Shown: positions 42,870 to 55,049 of the stretch, in pieces
Layout of the letters: each line of letters opens with the position of its first letter
Numbering within the stretch: position 1 is the first letter of the stretch
Assembly (NCBI GenBank): GCA_013076295.1
Contig: RQOL01000876.1
Span: 2,046,001 to 2,110,000 of the forward strand
Source of the DNA: Sanderia malayensis
Taxonomy: Eukaryota; Cnidaria; Scyphozoa; Semaeostomeae; Pelagiidae
Direction: 5' to 3'
DNA: 64,000 nucleotides
Translations under genes and position numbers: made by a program
Notes under the pieces: model-generated
Database searches by the model: none
What the model was told of the DNA's origin: nothing
Seen by the model: the letters and a program-made list of their open reading frames with translations, nothing else

Positions 42870-45800
42870 TTAAAATTGAGATTCTTTTCCAACTCTATCA
42901 CCATCTCCTCGAAAATCCTCAAGGTCATCCAAATCGTCCAATGTTTCAGCAGTTGGTTTGAAAGCTGTCTCCGGCAATTTCAACTGCAGCACCGCAACAA
43001 TAATGGCAAGTCCTCCCATCAATGAAAACGGCAATACAACGTGTATACCGATGAGCCATCTCGCAACCCAAGGAGCCAAAGCTGAGCCAAGTCGGGCTGC
43101 AATTTGTAAATAACCCATCGCCACGCCCCTTAAAGCAAAAATCATTAGATAGTTACGCTTATAAATGGAACACTGTATTAAAACACCATCATATATATAA
43201 GATAAGCACCCATAATTAGAGAGAGCGTATGCTTATAGAAAGGGCTGTGCTCATTAATGATTTCATTGAAACTGAAAGTGTCGGTAACGTTTGTGACAGT
43301 CTCGTTGACAAGCAAAAATAAGGAGGGTAATTTGATTGGTTGATTGTTCCATGTACCTGATAACTGTTGGATACAATTCAGCAGACCACGTGTATATGGA
43401 ATCAAAAGACATTGTAATACAAAACTTGCCCAATATTCCAAGGGACACTCTCAAAGGTATTAAATCTGTCGAGAAATGAAAAAACTTGTGAAGAGGTTTA
43501 AAAACGTTTAATTTGATAATAACAAGAAGCTGCAAGCAACAACAAAGACTGGAGGATTACCAGGGACAGGTAACCCCCCCCCCTCCCCAATCCTCAATCC
43601 GCAATCCCTTAATCTGCCTGGCAACAAAACTTCAACTTGAGTTCAAGAGGCTTTGGGTATAAATCTTGACTCCATTCAAGGTCCGCTAAAGGAAAACTTT
43701 ATGTGGAGGCAAAAAGTAGCTTACGTGGTCGAGTTCCATCGTTAGGGATAATTGATGCAGCGATGCATGCCAATCCAGCAATCGATACTGATGACACAAT
43801 GGTCTTCTTGCGACCGACTCTAGATGAAAATTGCAACGAGAGATAGAAAGAGCTACTTTAGCTTGCATGCTTTCATAACACAACGTGATTTCTCGAGTAA
43901 ATGAATTGACAAGTACTTACTTTTTGCACAGGTAAATGGACAGAATATCTGCCGGTATTGCAACAAGAGATAGAAGGATGTAGTCTCTGTACATGCTGCC
44001 ACCGAGATCCGCTGCGGCGAATGAAACTCCGTAGTAGACCAGGGCATTCACAACCCTTAAAAACAATTTATCAGTTATCCATTCTGCAACATGCACATAG
44101 TTTTCCACTGTATGCTGTTCACTGTATATAGGGGGTCAAATTACAAGGATATGGGAGTTGCCGACACTTGAGTGCATTAGGGACAAAACAGAGCTATTCA
44201 GATATTTAGAAATCTGGAGTAATCCAATGTGAAAAAGTGATCGCAGTGAAATGGAACTTTTGAAAATTTCTCCAATGATCGATGGTGGGCCTGACATCAA
44301 CATATACCATGATCATCATATTATACTTGAATTGTAATAATACTCTCGGCTTACCAAGCAAATCCTTGAATAATTGAACTAATTGCCATTTTCTTTGGTC
44401 TGAACAAATTCAATATATTTCCACTGGATTTTGCGGAGGTCTTCTCAACTTCGATCAATGTGAGATCTCGTGGAAAATCTTTTCCATTGATTTTCGCAAT
44501 TCTCTTGATCACTTTCATCCCCTCTTCGGTTTTACCATGTAAACATAGCCACCTTGCTGACTCGGGAACCCACCTAGAAATATATAAAACAAAAAGAGAG
44601 CTTTCAAGAGCAGCTAAATCTACATTTAAAGTTGTGTACATCATTGCTAATTGCGTGACCACAAGAAGATGCATGCAAAACTGGAGCACTCTGCCAGCAA
44701 TTCTAAGTAATTCTCATTTGTTAGTAAAAGTTGCATGTTTCGCAATAAACGCTCCCCTTTCTTAAACCTGGTTTCCATATAGTCGTTGAGGGTTGCTGAA
44801 GGTCGCTGAAAGGACTAAAAATCCCACAGATATTGTCCAAAGCTGACTTTAATCCTTCGGCCGACCCTCAACGACCCTCAACGACTATATGGAAACCAGG
44901 CTTTACAATAAACGCAAAAAAGGCTCCTTGCAAAGACGGTGTGTCCTGAGACTAAACTTCCCTAATAAGTGCCCAATGACTTTAACTTAAAAAACTTAAA
45001 TAGCACCCAAGGCGTTGAGTCTAAGTGCAGGTGAAAGTCGAAGCAATACCTACTTGAAGAAGATAAACACGAAGAAATAAGGAGCCGTACAGACAACAAT
45101 CAGGAGCTTCCAAGTTCGAATGAAGTAGGCGACGAAACCAAGTATACAGAGGCTGATGTTGAAAGAGTTGGTAAGTGTCAGGGCGGCCGCGGGTCTGTGC
45201 TTTGGTCGAACGAACTCCGAGACCAGGATAAACATTTGAACAAAGCTGCCAGGATGGAGGAACCCCATGAGAATACGACATACGGCAAAAAAAGCGAAAT
45301 TCGGAGCAAATGCGCTGATTAGGCCTATTATCATCACGCCAGAAGTCGTGGGAATCAAAATAAGCTTACGACCAAATCTGAAAGAAAAAGATACGAATTG
45401 TGATGATAAGAAACTAAAATACATAAGAACGATTCGTGAAGGCACACCAACACGAATATTTGTGATACGGGACATACCAGCCCATATACTTGTGATATAG
45501 GACACACCAGACCATATATTTGTGATATGAGACATACCAGCCCATGTATTTGTAATATGGGACATACCAGCCCATGTATTTGTGATATGGGACATACCAG
45601 CCCATGTATTTGTGATACGGGACATGCCAGCCCATATATTTGTCATAAGGGACATACCAGCCCATATATTTTTGATATGGAACAAAACAGAACATATACA
45701 AGAAATAGAGCAACGAAGGAGAGTTTGTTCTATTATTTTCCATTGGCTACAGGGAGGGGGGACAAAGGGGGCGTATCAATATTTCATACTACGCACCTGT

Positions 45801-46531
45801 CTGAGAGGCGTCCAAAAATGGCAGCACCAAGACCCCAACAAAGGAAGAAAAGTGACGTTGTGAGAAGATTGTAGGGTTGCATATCGCAAACCACATCGAA
45901 CTGCAAAGTATACAGTAATATGACGAGAAATAGTCAATGGTGTAGGGTTTTGTGCACTGATCTAAGTGGTGACGTATGAAGCTGAAAGAGGTAGTATATA
46001 GCTAGAAGTGACGCATGACAATTTAAAAACGGAGGATAACAATAGTTCAAGAGGAAATTGACTCATACATCGTAGGAAAACTTGCGACATTATTCAGAAG
46101 GGTCAGGCTGAGGGTTGTGCTTTTATGCCCCAAGGGGTTCCATTATTATAATTATTGGTCATGAAATGAAGTATTTAGTTTATTGAAGGCATCAATGTAT
46201 TACATACCTGGGTAACAACAGAGTAATGTTTGGGTTGTGTAAACTGCCATTCAGACCTTGGCATGTTGCATCTCTTCTCAAAATCATTCTTATTCGATGA
46301 GGTGATAGTTCCATTCAACTTGCATACGGTACTGTTAAAGGTACACTTCCAACCAGGATCATGTTGTGCGAAGAAAGGCAATAATACGGCCATGGAACCA
46401 GGAATTTTCATTACGCAAAAAGCCATTACGAGAACTATTTGAAACTTCCCGAATTCGCCAATTATTGGTAGAGCCTCGTCCACAGTTAGGCCTTCTTTTG
46501 TTAAGCTTTCTTTACAGTTTGGAACTGCCAT
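42870..46531 (-). CDS. SLC22-family organic ion transporter-like, gene B
   Basis: Exons 46208-46531, 45797-45900, 45054-45377, 44355-44573, 43921-44055, 43725-43819, 43357-43465, 42870-43128; 522 residues in continuous phase. Features in order: KESLTKEGLTVDEALP N-terminus, first helix, extracellular loop with NST and NGT sequons and RCNMPRSEWQF, motif A as GRLSDRFGRK, VPESARWLCLHGKTEEG, VVYYGVSFAAADLGG-like segment in exon 5 (here LVYYGVSFAAADLGG), VGRKKT, AELYPTVIR and a charged C-terminus (DDLDDLEDFRGDGDR). The start MAVPNCKES is preferred over an upstream in-frame ATG at 46609 because it fits the other copies. The acidic tail is unlike C, D and F. Substrate unknown. Confidence 0.92.
44767..44900. 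mobile_element. Palindromic MITE, 134 bp
   Basis: CCTGGTTTCCATATAGTCGT at the left is exactly complemented by ACGACTATATGGAAACCAGG at the right, with repeated GAGGGT/ACCCTC words inside. The whole can fold into one hairpin. No clear target duplication is seen. It lies in SLC22-B intron 3. Confidence 0.8.
45458..45690. repeat. 30-bp minisatellite, about eight copies
   Basis: Units like GACATACCAGCCCATGTATT plus TGTGATATGG repeat in SLC22-B intron 2 (45378-45796). Met/Trp/Tyr-rich open frames on both strands come from the repeat. Variation between units is mostly C/T in the CCCATRTA part. Confidence 0.92.
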
Positions 46532-47075
46532 CTTTGTTTTACTTTGGCTTGGCCTGGCCTGGAAACGTAGGAGAGGGAAGCGAAGACAGGAAGTACGATA
46601 GTTGAACAATAAAACAGCGGAATAATAGCAAAATAAATATGCGGGACTTTTCCCCTCAAGGTACTGTTTCTGAAATCCTTACTTTTTGGATCTTTTTTGC
46701 TATCGCATTTCCGGAAGTTCCTAATAATGGAAAACCTTTAATTGCACATATTTCTCGTCTTTAAGACGAGAAATATATATTTATAAGATAATTTTTATAA
46801 AATTCCTTTATAAAAATATAAAAATGAAAAGTTTTAAAAAAATTTTTTTAAGATGAAACTGAAAAGCCACAACAACTTTAACTTTACGAAAGAAAACATT
46901 ACTGTATCTTATAAAAAGGACGATTATCTTTACTTTCACGGTGATATTATTATTACTTTGGTTAATTAGGCACGGATGTTTCATATTGCGTGACTGTGCT
47001 TTGGATGCCAATCAACAACCAACTTAACAGGGCCGCACCAAGGGTGCGTTGATTACTTGACACAGGCAAGGTATT
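46532..47075. other. Upstream region of SLC22-B
   Basis: AT-rich; no gene recognised. It would contain the gene B promoter. Confidence 0.4.
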
Positions 47076-47078
47076 TTA

Positions 47079-47858
47079 GGGCCCATATACACGAGCACCT
47101 TAAATCTGCCTAAAACAGTAGGGTGCAGCGTAAGGAGGTGTGAATTCCAGACTGTCTGTCCTTATTTTGCTCATCAAAATAAGCAACACATGTCAGTTTT
47201 CCTAATTAGTGATGACTGGTGATATCAAAACTCTTTGATAAACTATCTGGGCAGTTTAGTTGAATTGAACGATAGTTTGAATATTGTCTGACAGTGAATA
47301 CCTGAATACTTGCAAAAGCTCTGCTAATGCTTTCTACAAATTGTCTTATATTAAAATGGCAAGCTACAGACGTATGGTTCATCAAGCATTGCCTGCCTAT
47401 GAACAAACAGCAATGCCTGAAGATTCGGAATATAGGCTGCAGCAAAATGCAGTACTCTTTGCAGTGAACGCTGGAGAGATTTTGCTCCAAAAGATATACA
47501 GACATTAATAGCAGCAAAAAATTCTTCCTCCAACATTATTATATTTTCGTAAACAGATAAACAGAAACTTCCAGATGACCTTTGTTATTAGTCAAGAAAA
47601 AGTTTGAATAAACCGCGCGTTGTTGTGAAATTGAGATGATGCTAATCTCCGATGACAGGGATCAACGAGAAAACAATGCTGCCTTAAAATAAGGGAACCT
47701 CGAGAGCACCCCTTATTTTATTGGCCGGTCTTTTTCATCCTTACGTGTGAAACGAATAAGGCAGGCCTTGCAAGGGAGACCATATACACGGGCAACCGGA
47801 GTGCTAATTACCTTAATCCCTAAAAGAATGTCCTTATTTTGCTCGTGTATATGGGCCC
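47079..47858. mobile_element. Harbinger-like non-autonomous element, 780 bp
   Basis: Ends GGGCCCATATACACGAGCA and TGCTCGTGTATATGGGCCC are perfect inverted repeats, flanked by TTA on both sides (47076-47078 and 47859-47861), the TWA target duplication of PIF/Harbinger elements. The interior contains a 74-codon plus-strand frame (47284) without a recognised domain, and further CATATACACGGGC words near the right end. It lies between SLC22-B and SLC22-C. Confidence 0.85.
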
Positions 47859-47861
47859 TTA

Positions 47862-48857
47862 ATCTGGCACAAATCTTAAAATATCACGCATAGCGATGCT
47901 GCCTGTATCTAATCTCAGCTTGATGAAAGTAACAAGCACAATAAGCCAATGAGAGCTCCCAACGCAGCAGGCTAACCAGCGACAAGCCAATCAAATTAAG
48001 CGAATCACAACGCAAAATACTCCCCTTATAAGACAATGCAAAGCCCTCAAAGGGCAACAATTTACAAACAAAGCAACATATACTTATACATAGTTGCCAA
48101 GCAAATCAAGGAAACAAAAAATTTACCCGCCCACCTCCCTATCCACCGATAGAGGCATATCCAAGGTTCTACGAGCTACCTCTCACGAACCACCTGATTG
48201 ATTGAAAGTCGCAATGCATTTGAGACGCCAAACTTTGCAGGAACTGGCAAAAGTGCAAACACTTCATATCACAAAAACTCGGAATAGCACATCAATAACC
48301 TATATTGATACAAATCAGTAAAGTATTAGGCTCAACGGGGCCTCGCGTACCTCGTACAACGTAATGCCAGGGGCCGCGTTTCCCCCTCGCACTTCGTTCC
48401 TTGCAAATGCGTTCCCTACACCCCCCTTCAATACAAGCGCATACTGGACTTTTCGACAGTAAAAGCATTAATTTACAAATGAGTTCAAGTGACACTCACT
48501 CCCCAAACAGAAAAGTGAAAAGACAAACGAATGGGGCATCAGTGGTGTAGCTTTTGTTTTAAAAACCTTTGGCCTGGAATATCCAAGGATCTAAACTCAA
48601 CATGGCAATAAAGATAATAGCATAATTGTTTATATGGCCTAAACTGATTTGAACATTGTTTAAATGGAAGAAGACAGGAAAATAAAGGTAGTAATTTGAT
48701 ACTCAGAACTTTTCAGGAAACAAAGCCCGATCCGTATTCAACTTTGTTGATCAAATCGAGACTGAACTGTATTTTGAAGTAGTTCCAGCAACTGGTTTCT
48801 TGTATATGCGAGGCTCAAACCATAAAGCTAAGCTAAGATTCAGTTATTGTTAGTTTC
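47862..48857. other. Spacer between Harbinger-like element and SLC22-C 3' end
   Basis: About 1 kb of unique sequence, moderately GC-rich around 48330-48430. No exon or repeat is supported. Confidence 0.4.
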
Positions 48858-51800
48858 TTATACAAGAGGCGTTCCCCCATCTTCACCGTCAGATGTCTTC
48901 AATTCAACATTTGCAGCTTTAACTTTTGCATCGCTTTGCAAGTCGTTAAATGTTTCAGCAGTTGGTTTGAATGCTGTTTCTGGCAATTTCAAAAGGAGCA
49001 AAGCACAGATGATGGCACATCCCCCCATCAATGAAAACGGCAACACAACGTGTATACCGATGAGCCATTTCGCGACCCAAGGAGCCAAAGCTGAGCCAAG
49101 TCGTGCTGCTATTTGAAGATAGCCCATGGCTGCACCACTACAAATATTAACAAAGTTTAATAACCAGTTATCCGTGTGGTCTTTATTATATGAGCATTCA
49201 TCAAATTCCAAACACTAAAGGTTAAACACCTATTCAAAGCTCACAGCAGATGAATGGCTTCTAACATTTGGAAATCGTAAAGCCATACAATAGGACCCTG
49301 TCTTGTGACAACCTTCCAAATATGGCCTAATATTCAATATGGCAAGGATAGTTCCGTTGGTGATGATATTGACGAGGTTCTCTATTTTCCATTTAATCCT
49401 AACTGTGTTATCCATTCTGTTATTACTATTATGTATTTCAGATATTACTTACCGAATGACAGTTGGATAGAGCTCTGCTGACCAAATGTAAATCGATGCA
49501 AAAGATATTGTGATGCATAATTTACCAAAGATTCCGAAACACACTCTCAATGGTATCAAATCTATCAAAAAAAGTAAAATTAAAAATATTAAAATGTAAG
49601 AAACGGACACAATATAGAATATGATCAGTAAGTACACTCTACAGTTAATTAAGCAACAGAAAGTTCACTCTCAAGGAGCCAATTCGTTCTGATTAAAGTT
49701 TTCTGACCAATCTAAAACAATTTTCATCGTTCTAGCACAATCTTTAAAAACGCTAGTGGCCCACCCATGCAAAAATCACTTTGTAACGGCCATTGACGTA
49801 TGCCACTCAAAAACAAACATTTAAAACCGATAAAGATGTCACTTAATGGAAGGATGCATATTTCCCAGAGTCCATTGCTTACTGTAATTCAATTTCCAGC
49901 GGTGCGGCGTAAATGTATCAAAAGTTAACAATTTGTAAGTGTGAACGCCCATACATCTACGTATCTACGCCTACACCTAAAGTTGTTATCGTATATAGGT
50001 CTGTATTTTTGAACGCTTACACCTCAATGTTTTCTATATATAGACTAGGAAGGCTGGCGCGCTTCGCGCACCACCTCCCTAGTGTGTTGGCCTTCGATGT
50101 TAGCGGAACAGCGATGTTCAACAAAAGTGGGGTGGGTTTCTGTTGTTTTGGCCTTCGACCTGAGTGGAACAGTGATCTTCAACAAAAGTGGGGTGGGTTT
50201 CTGTTGTCTTGGCCTTCGATCTGAGTGGGAAAGCAATCTTCAACTCTATATATATTGTACAGTGCTATAACTTATAATAAAGCATTAACAAGAATGATTC
50301 ACCTACCAGACTTTTTATCATTTGCTGGAATCAACGATGCAGCAATGCAGGCTAGGCCACCAATAAGTCTTGCTACTACCACTGGCTTCTTGCGACCAAT
50401 TCTGAAAATAAACATGAAGTGAAATCAGCGTCTTGACCAAGCCAATTTCAGCAAACCAGTGGTGAAATTAGAATTTAAATAAAACACCTCCCAGCTAGGG
50501 TAGTTAAACAGCTAAGTGAACTTACTTCTGACAGAGATATATGGCAAGTATAATAGCTGGTATTTCGACAAGAGATAGAAGGATATGGTCTCTATACATG
50601 CTGCCACCGAGATCCGCTGCGGCGAACGAAACACCAAAGTAGACTAGGCCATTCACAATCCTTAAAAAATAGGTAGGTAGGTAGTCAACAATTAGTGTGG
50701 GACTTCAAATTTGACATCCACGTTTGCAGAGCAGAATTGAACATCAATTACCAAACTTATGATTAAGTCTTGTTCTTTGCTACATTTTACAATTGTTTTT
50801 ATAGGTTGCACACTTCTTGTGCATGCTGTCCATTTATTAATTCCCGCTTCATTGCAAAACGGTCATGGCCGCTAAGTTGTATGATTGGCTTTTGAATTAT
50901 TTTTGTAACAATGCACTACCAAACAGGACAAAATCGTATATCTTACCATGCAAGGCCTTGAATTAAACTGCTTACAGCCATTTTCATTGGTCGAAATAGA
51001 TTCAAAAAGCTACTACAAGACTTTTCAGTATTGTCACTTTTTTCGGCCAATTTCACGTCAGGGGCAGGTCTTCCATTTACTTTCGCAATTCGCTTGATAA
51101 TTTCCATCGCATCTTCAGTTCTTCCATTTAGACACAGCCATCTGATTGACTCGGGAATGAACCTATATTTAAAATAATAACAAACGTTCGTAAATGATTA
51201 ATAACATCTGCACCACTTTCATTATTGATTTTTGTATCACAGAATGGAAAACAGTAGTTTTTCAAGAAGATACTAACTTTAAAAAGATAAAAGTAAAGAA
51301 ATATGGAGCTGTGCAAATGATGATCAAAAGCTTCCATGTTCGAACGAAGTAAGCTATCACGCCAAGCAGAGCTATGCCAGCAGAGTAGGCAATCCAAAGA
51401 GTAATGCCAGCCAGGGGTCGATGTCTTGGGCCTACAAACTCGGATATCAAAACAAACAGTTGTATGATGTTACCAGGAATAAAAAACCCAACCAAGACAC
51501 GAGCCACGGCGTAGAAGGCGAAGTTTGGAGAAAAGGCACTGATGAAACCTATGATTACGATGGCCGCCGTTGAGGGAATGAGCACAAGTTTGCGACCATA
51601 TCTGAAAAAGAAGTCGTCAGTTTTATAATAATGATTTGTATTTGCAAGGATTTGCTCTTCAAAGATTCATTCATCAAAGGTTTGTCAAACTAATAGACGA
51701 ACTGCACCTTGAAACATTTCACAATTCCCGCGACCCTACATGATTTGCTCGTTATTACAAAATACTTGGGAGAAAAGGGAGAAAATGTTAGCAATTTTTA

Positions 51801-53445
51801 GCACTTTCCCTAAAAACGTTGTGGCCATTTGGCTTCTAAACTTTCTCAGATAGCTGCGAATAGTTTTTGAATTTGTCATCATAAAGAATCGAATCTTACT
51901 GATTACGACCCTCTGATCACTCTGAAACCAGTTTCAGCCTTCTAGGACAGTTGGTTCAATAGTTGAATCTGAAACTGCCTGCATGTAGATGTAAACAAAT
52001 ACTATATGCAGAAAACATCAAATCAAGCGTGGTCGTCGTCGGATTCCTCTCTCCTTAGGAGATGTACATTCACAGCTTATCTCCCGAAGAGTGACCTGAG
52101 AAAGATCATCAATTAAGCCTGTAAAATTCAATCTCTTGGCTTGAGTCTCTGTATTCCGTCAATCGTGCTAATAAACGTGTTATTCACTAGCATTATACAG
52201 TATGACGTATATTCTCTTTGTCAAAGAACAATGCTGGACGCCCCTGGGTGAAAGAGCAGAGCAAAATATACATGAAGAGTAGGTAAAAAGATAAAACTAC
52301 AGCATGAAACTCTGAGTATTGAAAAATGCTATAGTTTTTCTTTGTATTTACTTTTCATGTATATATACATATGTAAGTATATACAACGTAACATATATAT
52401 ACAACCCAAAGCAAATAGAATAGTGTGACATACTTGTCTGCTAGCCATCCAAGAACAACGGCACCAAGAGCCCAGAATATGAAAACCATCGAAGTCGCAA
52501 GGAGGTTGTAGGGTTGCATTTCACAACTCAAGTCAAACTATGGTGAAAGAAGAAAAGAAAAAATAGATTAGCAATGTCATGAAGTTGCAAGCTCGTTATC
52601 ATCGTCGTTCGATAACTTAAGTTGCAAAGATAACTTAAATTACCTTTGATAACTCAAATTACGCTTAAGTTGCTTTGTAACTTGAGCGTAATTTCACAAA
52701 CTTAACCTGGCCGTTTAGTTCAAACTCAGTTACACTCCTCATCCTCATTCCCTCATGCCAATGCTTCATTTAACTACCGTTGCTTTTTAAGTCATTTTTA
52801 CATCGTTTAAAAGGAACCTTTGTTACTTGTCTTTATTCACCCTGCTTGTGATGCCTAGCAAAACAATATCGTGTTAGTGACAAAGCAATTTTATCTTAGT
52901 ACATCAGTCCCGTCCTTCGATATCAGTAACAAAAGATTCACAAATTAACAACAAAGGCCTATACCCCAGACTAGAAAAATAGTAAACACTATCGAGTACA
53001 ATGTCTCATTCACATCCAGGTGAACGAAACATTGTGTTTGATATTGTTTAAAGATTCAGAAAGCGTATAAGTATTGAAACACCCATATTGAGATATGATA
53101 TAGATCCTTAAAACATACCTGGGTAACAACAGAGTAATGTTTGGGTTGTGTAAACTGCCATTCAGACCTTGGCATGTTGCATCTCTTCTCAAAATCATTC
53201 TTATTCGATGAGGTTATAGTTCCATTCAATTTGCATACGGTACTGTTAAAGGCACACGTCCAACCAGGATCATGTTGTGCGAAGTAGGGCAATAATACAG
53301 CCATGGCACCAGGAATACTGATGATACAGAAGACAATTTCAAGGATTACTTGAAACTTCCCGAATCCACCAATCATTGGCAGAACCTCATCAATTGTCAG
53401 ACCATTTTTCGCTACACCATCTTGGAAAATGAATGGAGAAGACAT
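48858..53445 (-). CDS. SLC22-family organic ion transporter-like, gene C
   Basis: Exons 53119-53445, 52434-52537, 51278-51601, 50947-51162, 50526-50660, 50307-50401, 49453-49561, 48858-49137; 529 residues. The start MSSPFIFQDG corresponds to the start of gene D; an in-frame ATG at 53508 would add 21 residues. Landmarks: NST and NGT sequons in the first loop, YGRKLVLIPST opening exon 3, FIPESIRWLCLNGRTEDAME, GLVYFGVSFAAADLGG, IGRKKPVV, AELYPTVIR and C-terminal ELKTSDGEDGGTPLV. Closest to D and F, with the last exon the same length as in F (280 nt). Motif-A residues are conserved, so it is probably functional. Substrate unknown. Confidence 0.92.
50089..50240. repeat. 61-bp tandem repeat, about 2.5 copies
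   Basis: The block TTGGCCTTCGATNTGAGTGG, with AACAAAAGTGGGGTGGGTTTC downstream, repeats with a 60-61 bp period in SLC22-C intron 6 (49562-50306). Confidence 0.8.
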
Positions 53446-54186
53446 ACTTGCTTTCCATGCATGAACAGCAGGATATAACCGTGCAGAACGTGGCAAAAAG
53501 TTAAGCAAAAACGAGATGTCGGATCAGATTTCTTCAGCTACACACGACAAAAAGTGAGACTTGTAACGTAATATCCATGAACTGCCTGCTTTGTTGCTTT
53601 TTTTTCAGGATTGTTATGCATGCTTGATAGAGGTTAAATGTTGGGGATTGCCTGAGAGAAAAAGAAATTCCATTACCATTCAAAGGTAATTCTTATCAGC
53701 TATTGTGATTGTCTTTGTCACTCACGTTTAACAAAGCAATTAATTTGTTATTGTAGGCAGGTTGACCCAAGAAACAACGAGTTATTTATGAAACAAGTGT
53801 CTCTTGATCATAATCAATTCATTGGCAGAACTAGCTAGATAACTCAACAAATTACAGCGTTTAAATACACAATCAGAATTGCGCAGTTTAATAAAAAAAC
53901 CAATAGAAAATGAGAATAACAGAAAAGATGAATAAGAGGTGAAAAGATTGAGATGTGCATTCATGTCTAGAGAAGAGTAGAAATATATAGGTAAAGGTAA
54001 CATATGACCAATCATAAGAACCGAACTAAGTTGGAAAACAAGTTTTGTCCTATGAAAAAGAAAAGAAAAATTATCATTGAATGGTGTGAGACAAATATTA
54101 AATAAAAAAGAAAATGTATCGAAATGGATGAGCTAAGGGAGAGTGTCGTCACAAATTAATCGACCATGCTAAAAGACGGAATATAC
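53446..54186. other. Upstream region of SLC22-C
   Basis: AT-rich; no gene recognised. Presumed promoter of gene C. Confidence 0.4.
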
Positions 54187-54640
54187 CGGAACATGCCAGA
54201 CCAATCCAAGAACAGGCTTAACAATCCAAGAACTGGTTAGAACAGGCTGAACAATCCAAGAACAGGCTGAACAATCCAAGAGCAATCCAAGAAAAGGATA
54301 AACAATCCAAGAACAATCCAAGCAAAGAATAAACAATCCAAGAACAATCCAAGAAAAGGATGAACAATCCAAGAACAATCCAAGAACAGGCTGAACAATC
54401 CAAGAACAATCCAAAAAAAGGATAAACAATGCAAGAACATACCAAGAAAAGGATAAACAATCCAAGAACAATCCAAGAAAAGGATGAACAATCCAAGAAC
54501 AATCAAAAAACAGGCTGAACAAACCAAGAACAATCCAAGAACAGGCTGAACAATCCAAGAACAATCCAAGAACAGGCTGAACAATCCAAGAACAATCCAA
54601 GAAAAGGATAAAAAATCCAAGAACAATCCAAGAACATATA
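54187..54640. repeat. Minisatellite built from AACAATCCAAG
   Basis: An 11-bp core AACAATCCAAG alternates with AACAGGCTG and AAAAGGATA/G spacers for about 440 bp. Cys/Leu/Phe-rich minus-strand frames (up to 143 codons) are repeat products. It lies between SLC22-C and SLC22-D. Confidence 0.93.
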
Positions 54641-55049
54641 AAGTGCAGCGATTTAAATTTAAAGCAGCGATTTAAAGTAATTCAAAGAGTAAGAAAAAGA
54701 AATATGTGAAGAAGTGAGAACATAAAACATGCATGTACCTACATTGTGACCGAATGTCCAATTAGTTAAACAGGGGGTTTGGAGATAAGGGAGAGGGGGA
54801 TTGCAATTTTGGGAATTCCCCGAATGGAATTTGACATTGATTCAGTTCTCAGCGAATTTCACTCCACTTTTTCTTGTATTTTGTTATTAAGGTTGCAATC
54901 AGAATAAGTTTCAGAAACCCTTAATCTGGGTGTATGCTTTGTTTATGCTTCGGGAGCTCGATAATAAAACTGAGGTTGAACTCTATTTTGAAGTAATTCA
55001 AGAGGCCTGTAGATTGGTTTTGTGTATCAGCGGGGCTTAACAATTAACA
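54641..55049. other. 3' flank of SLC22-D
   Basis: Unique AT-rich sequence; nothing recognised. Confidence 0.4.

Noticed and set aside
54169..54626. Cys/Leu/Phe-rich frames of up to 143 codons that look like membrane proteins
   Set aside because: Derived from the AACAATCCAAG minisatellite in three frames at once.
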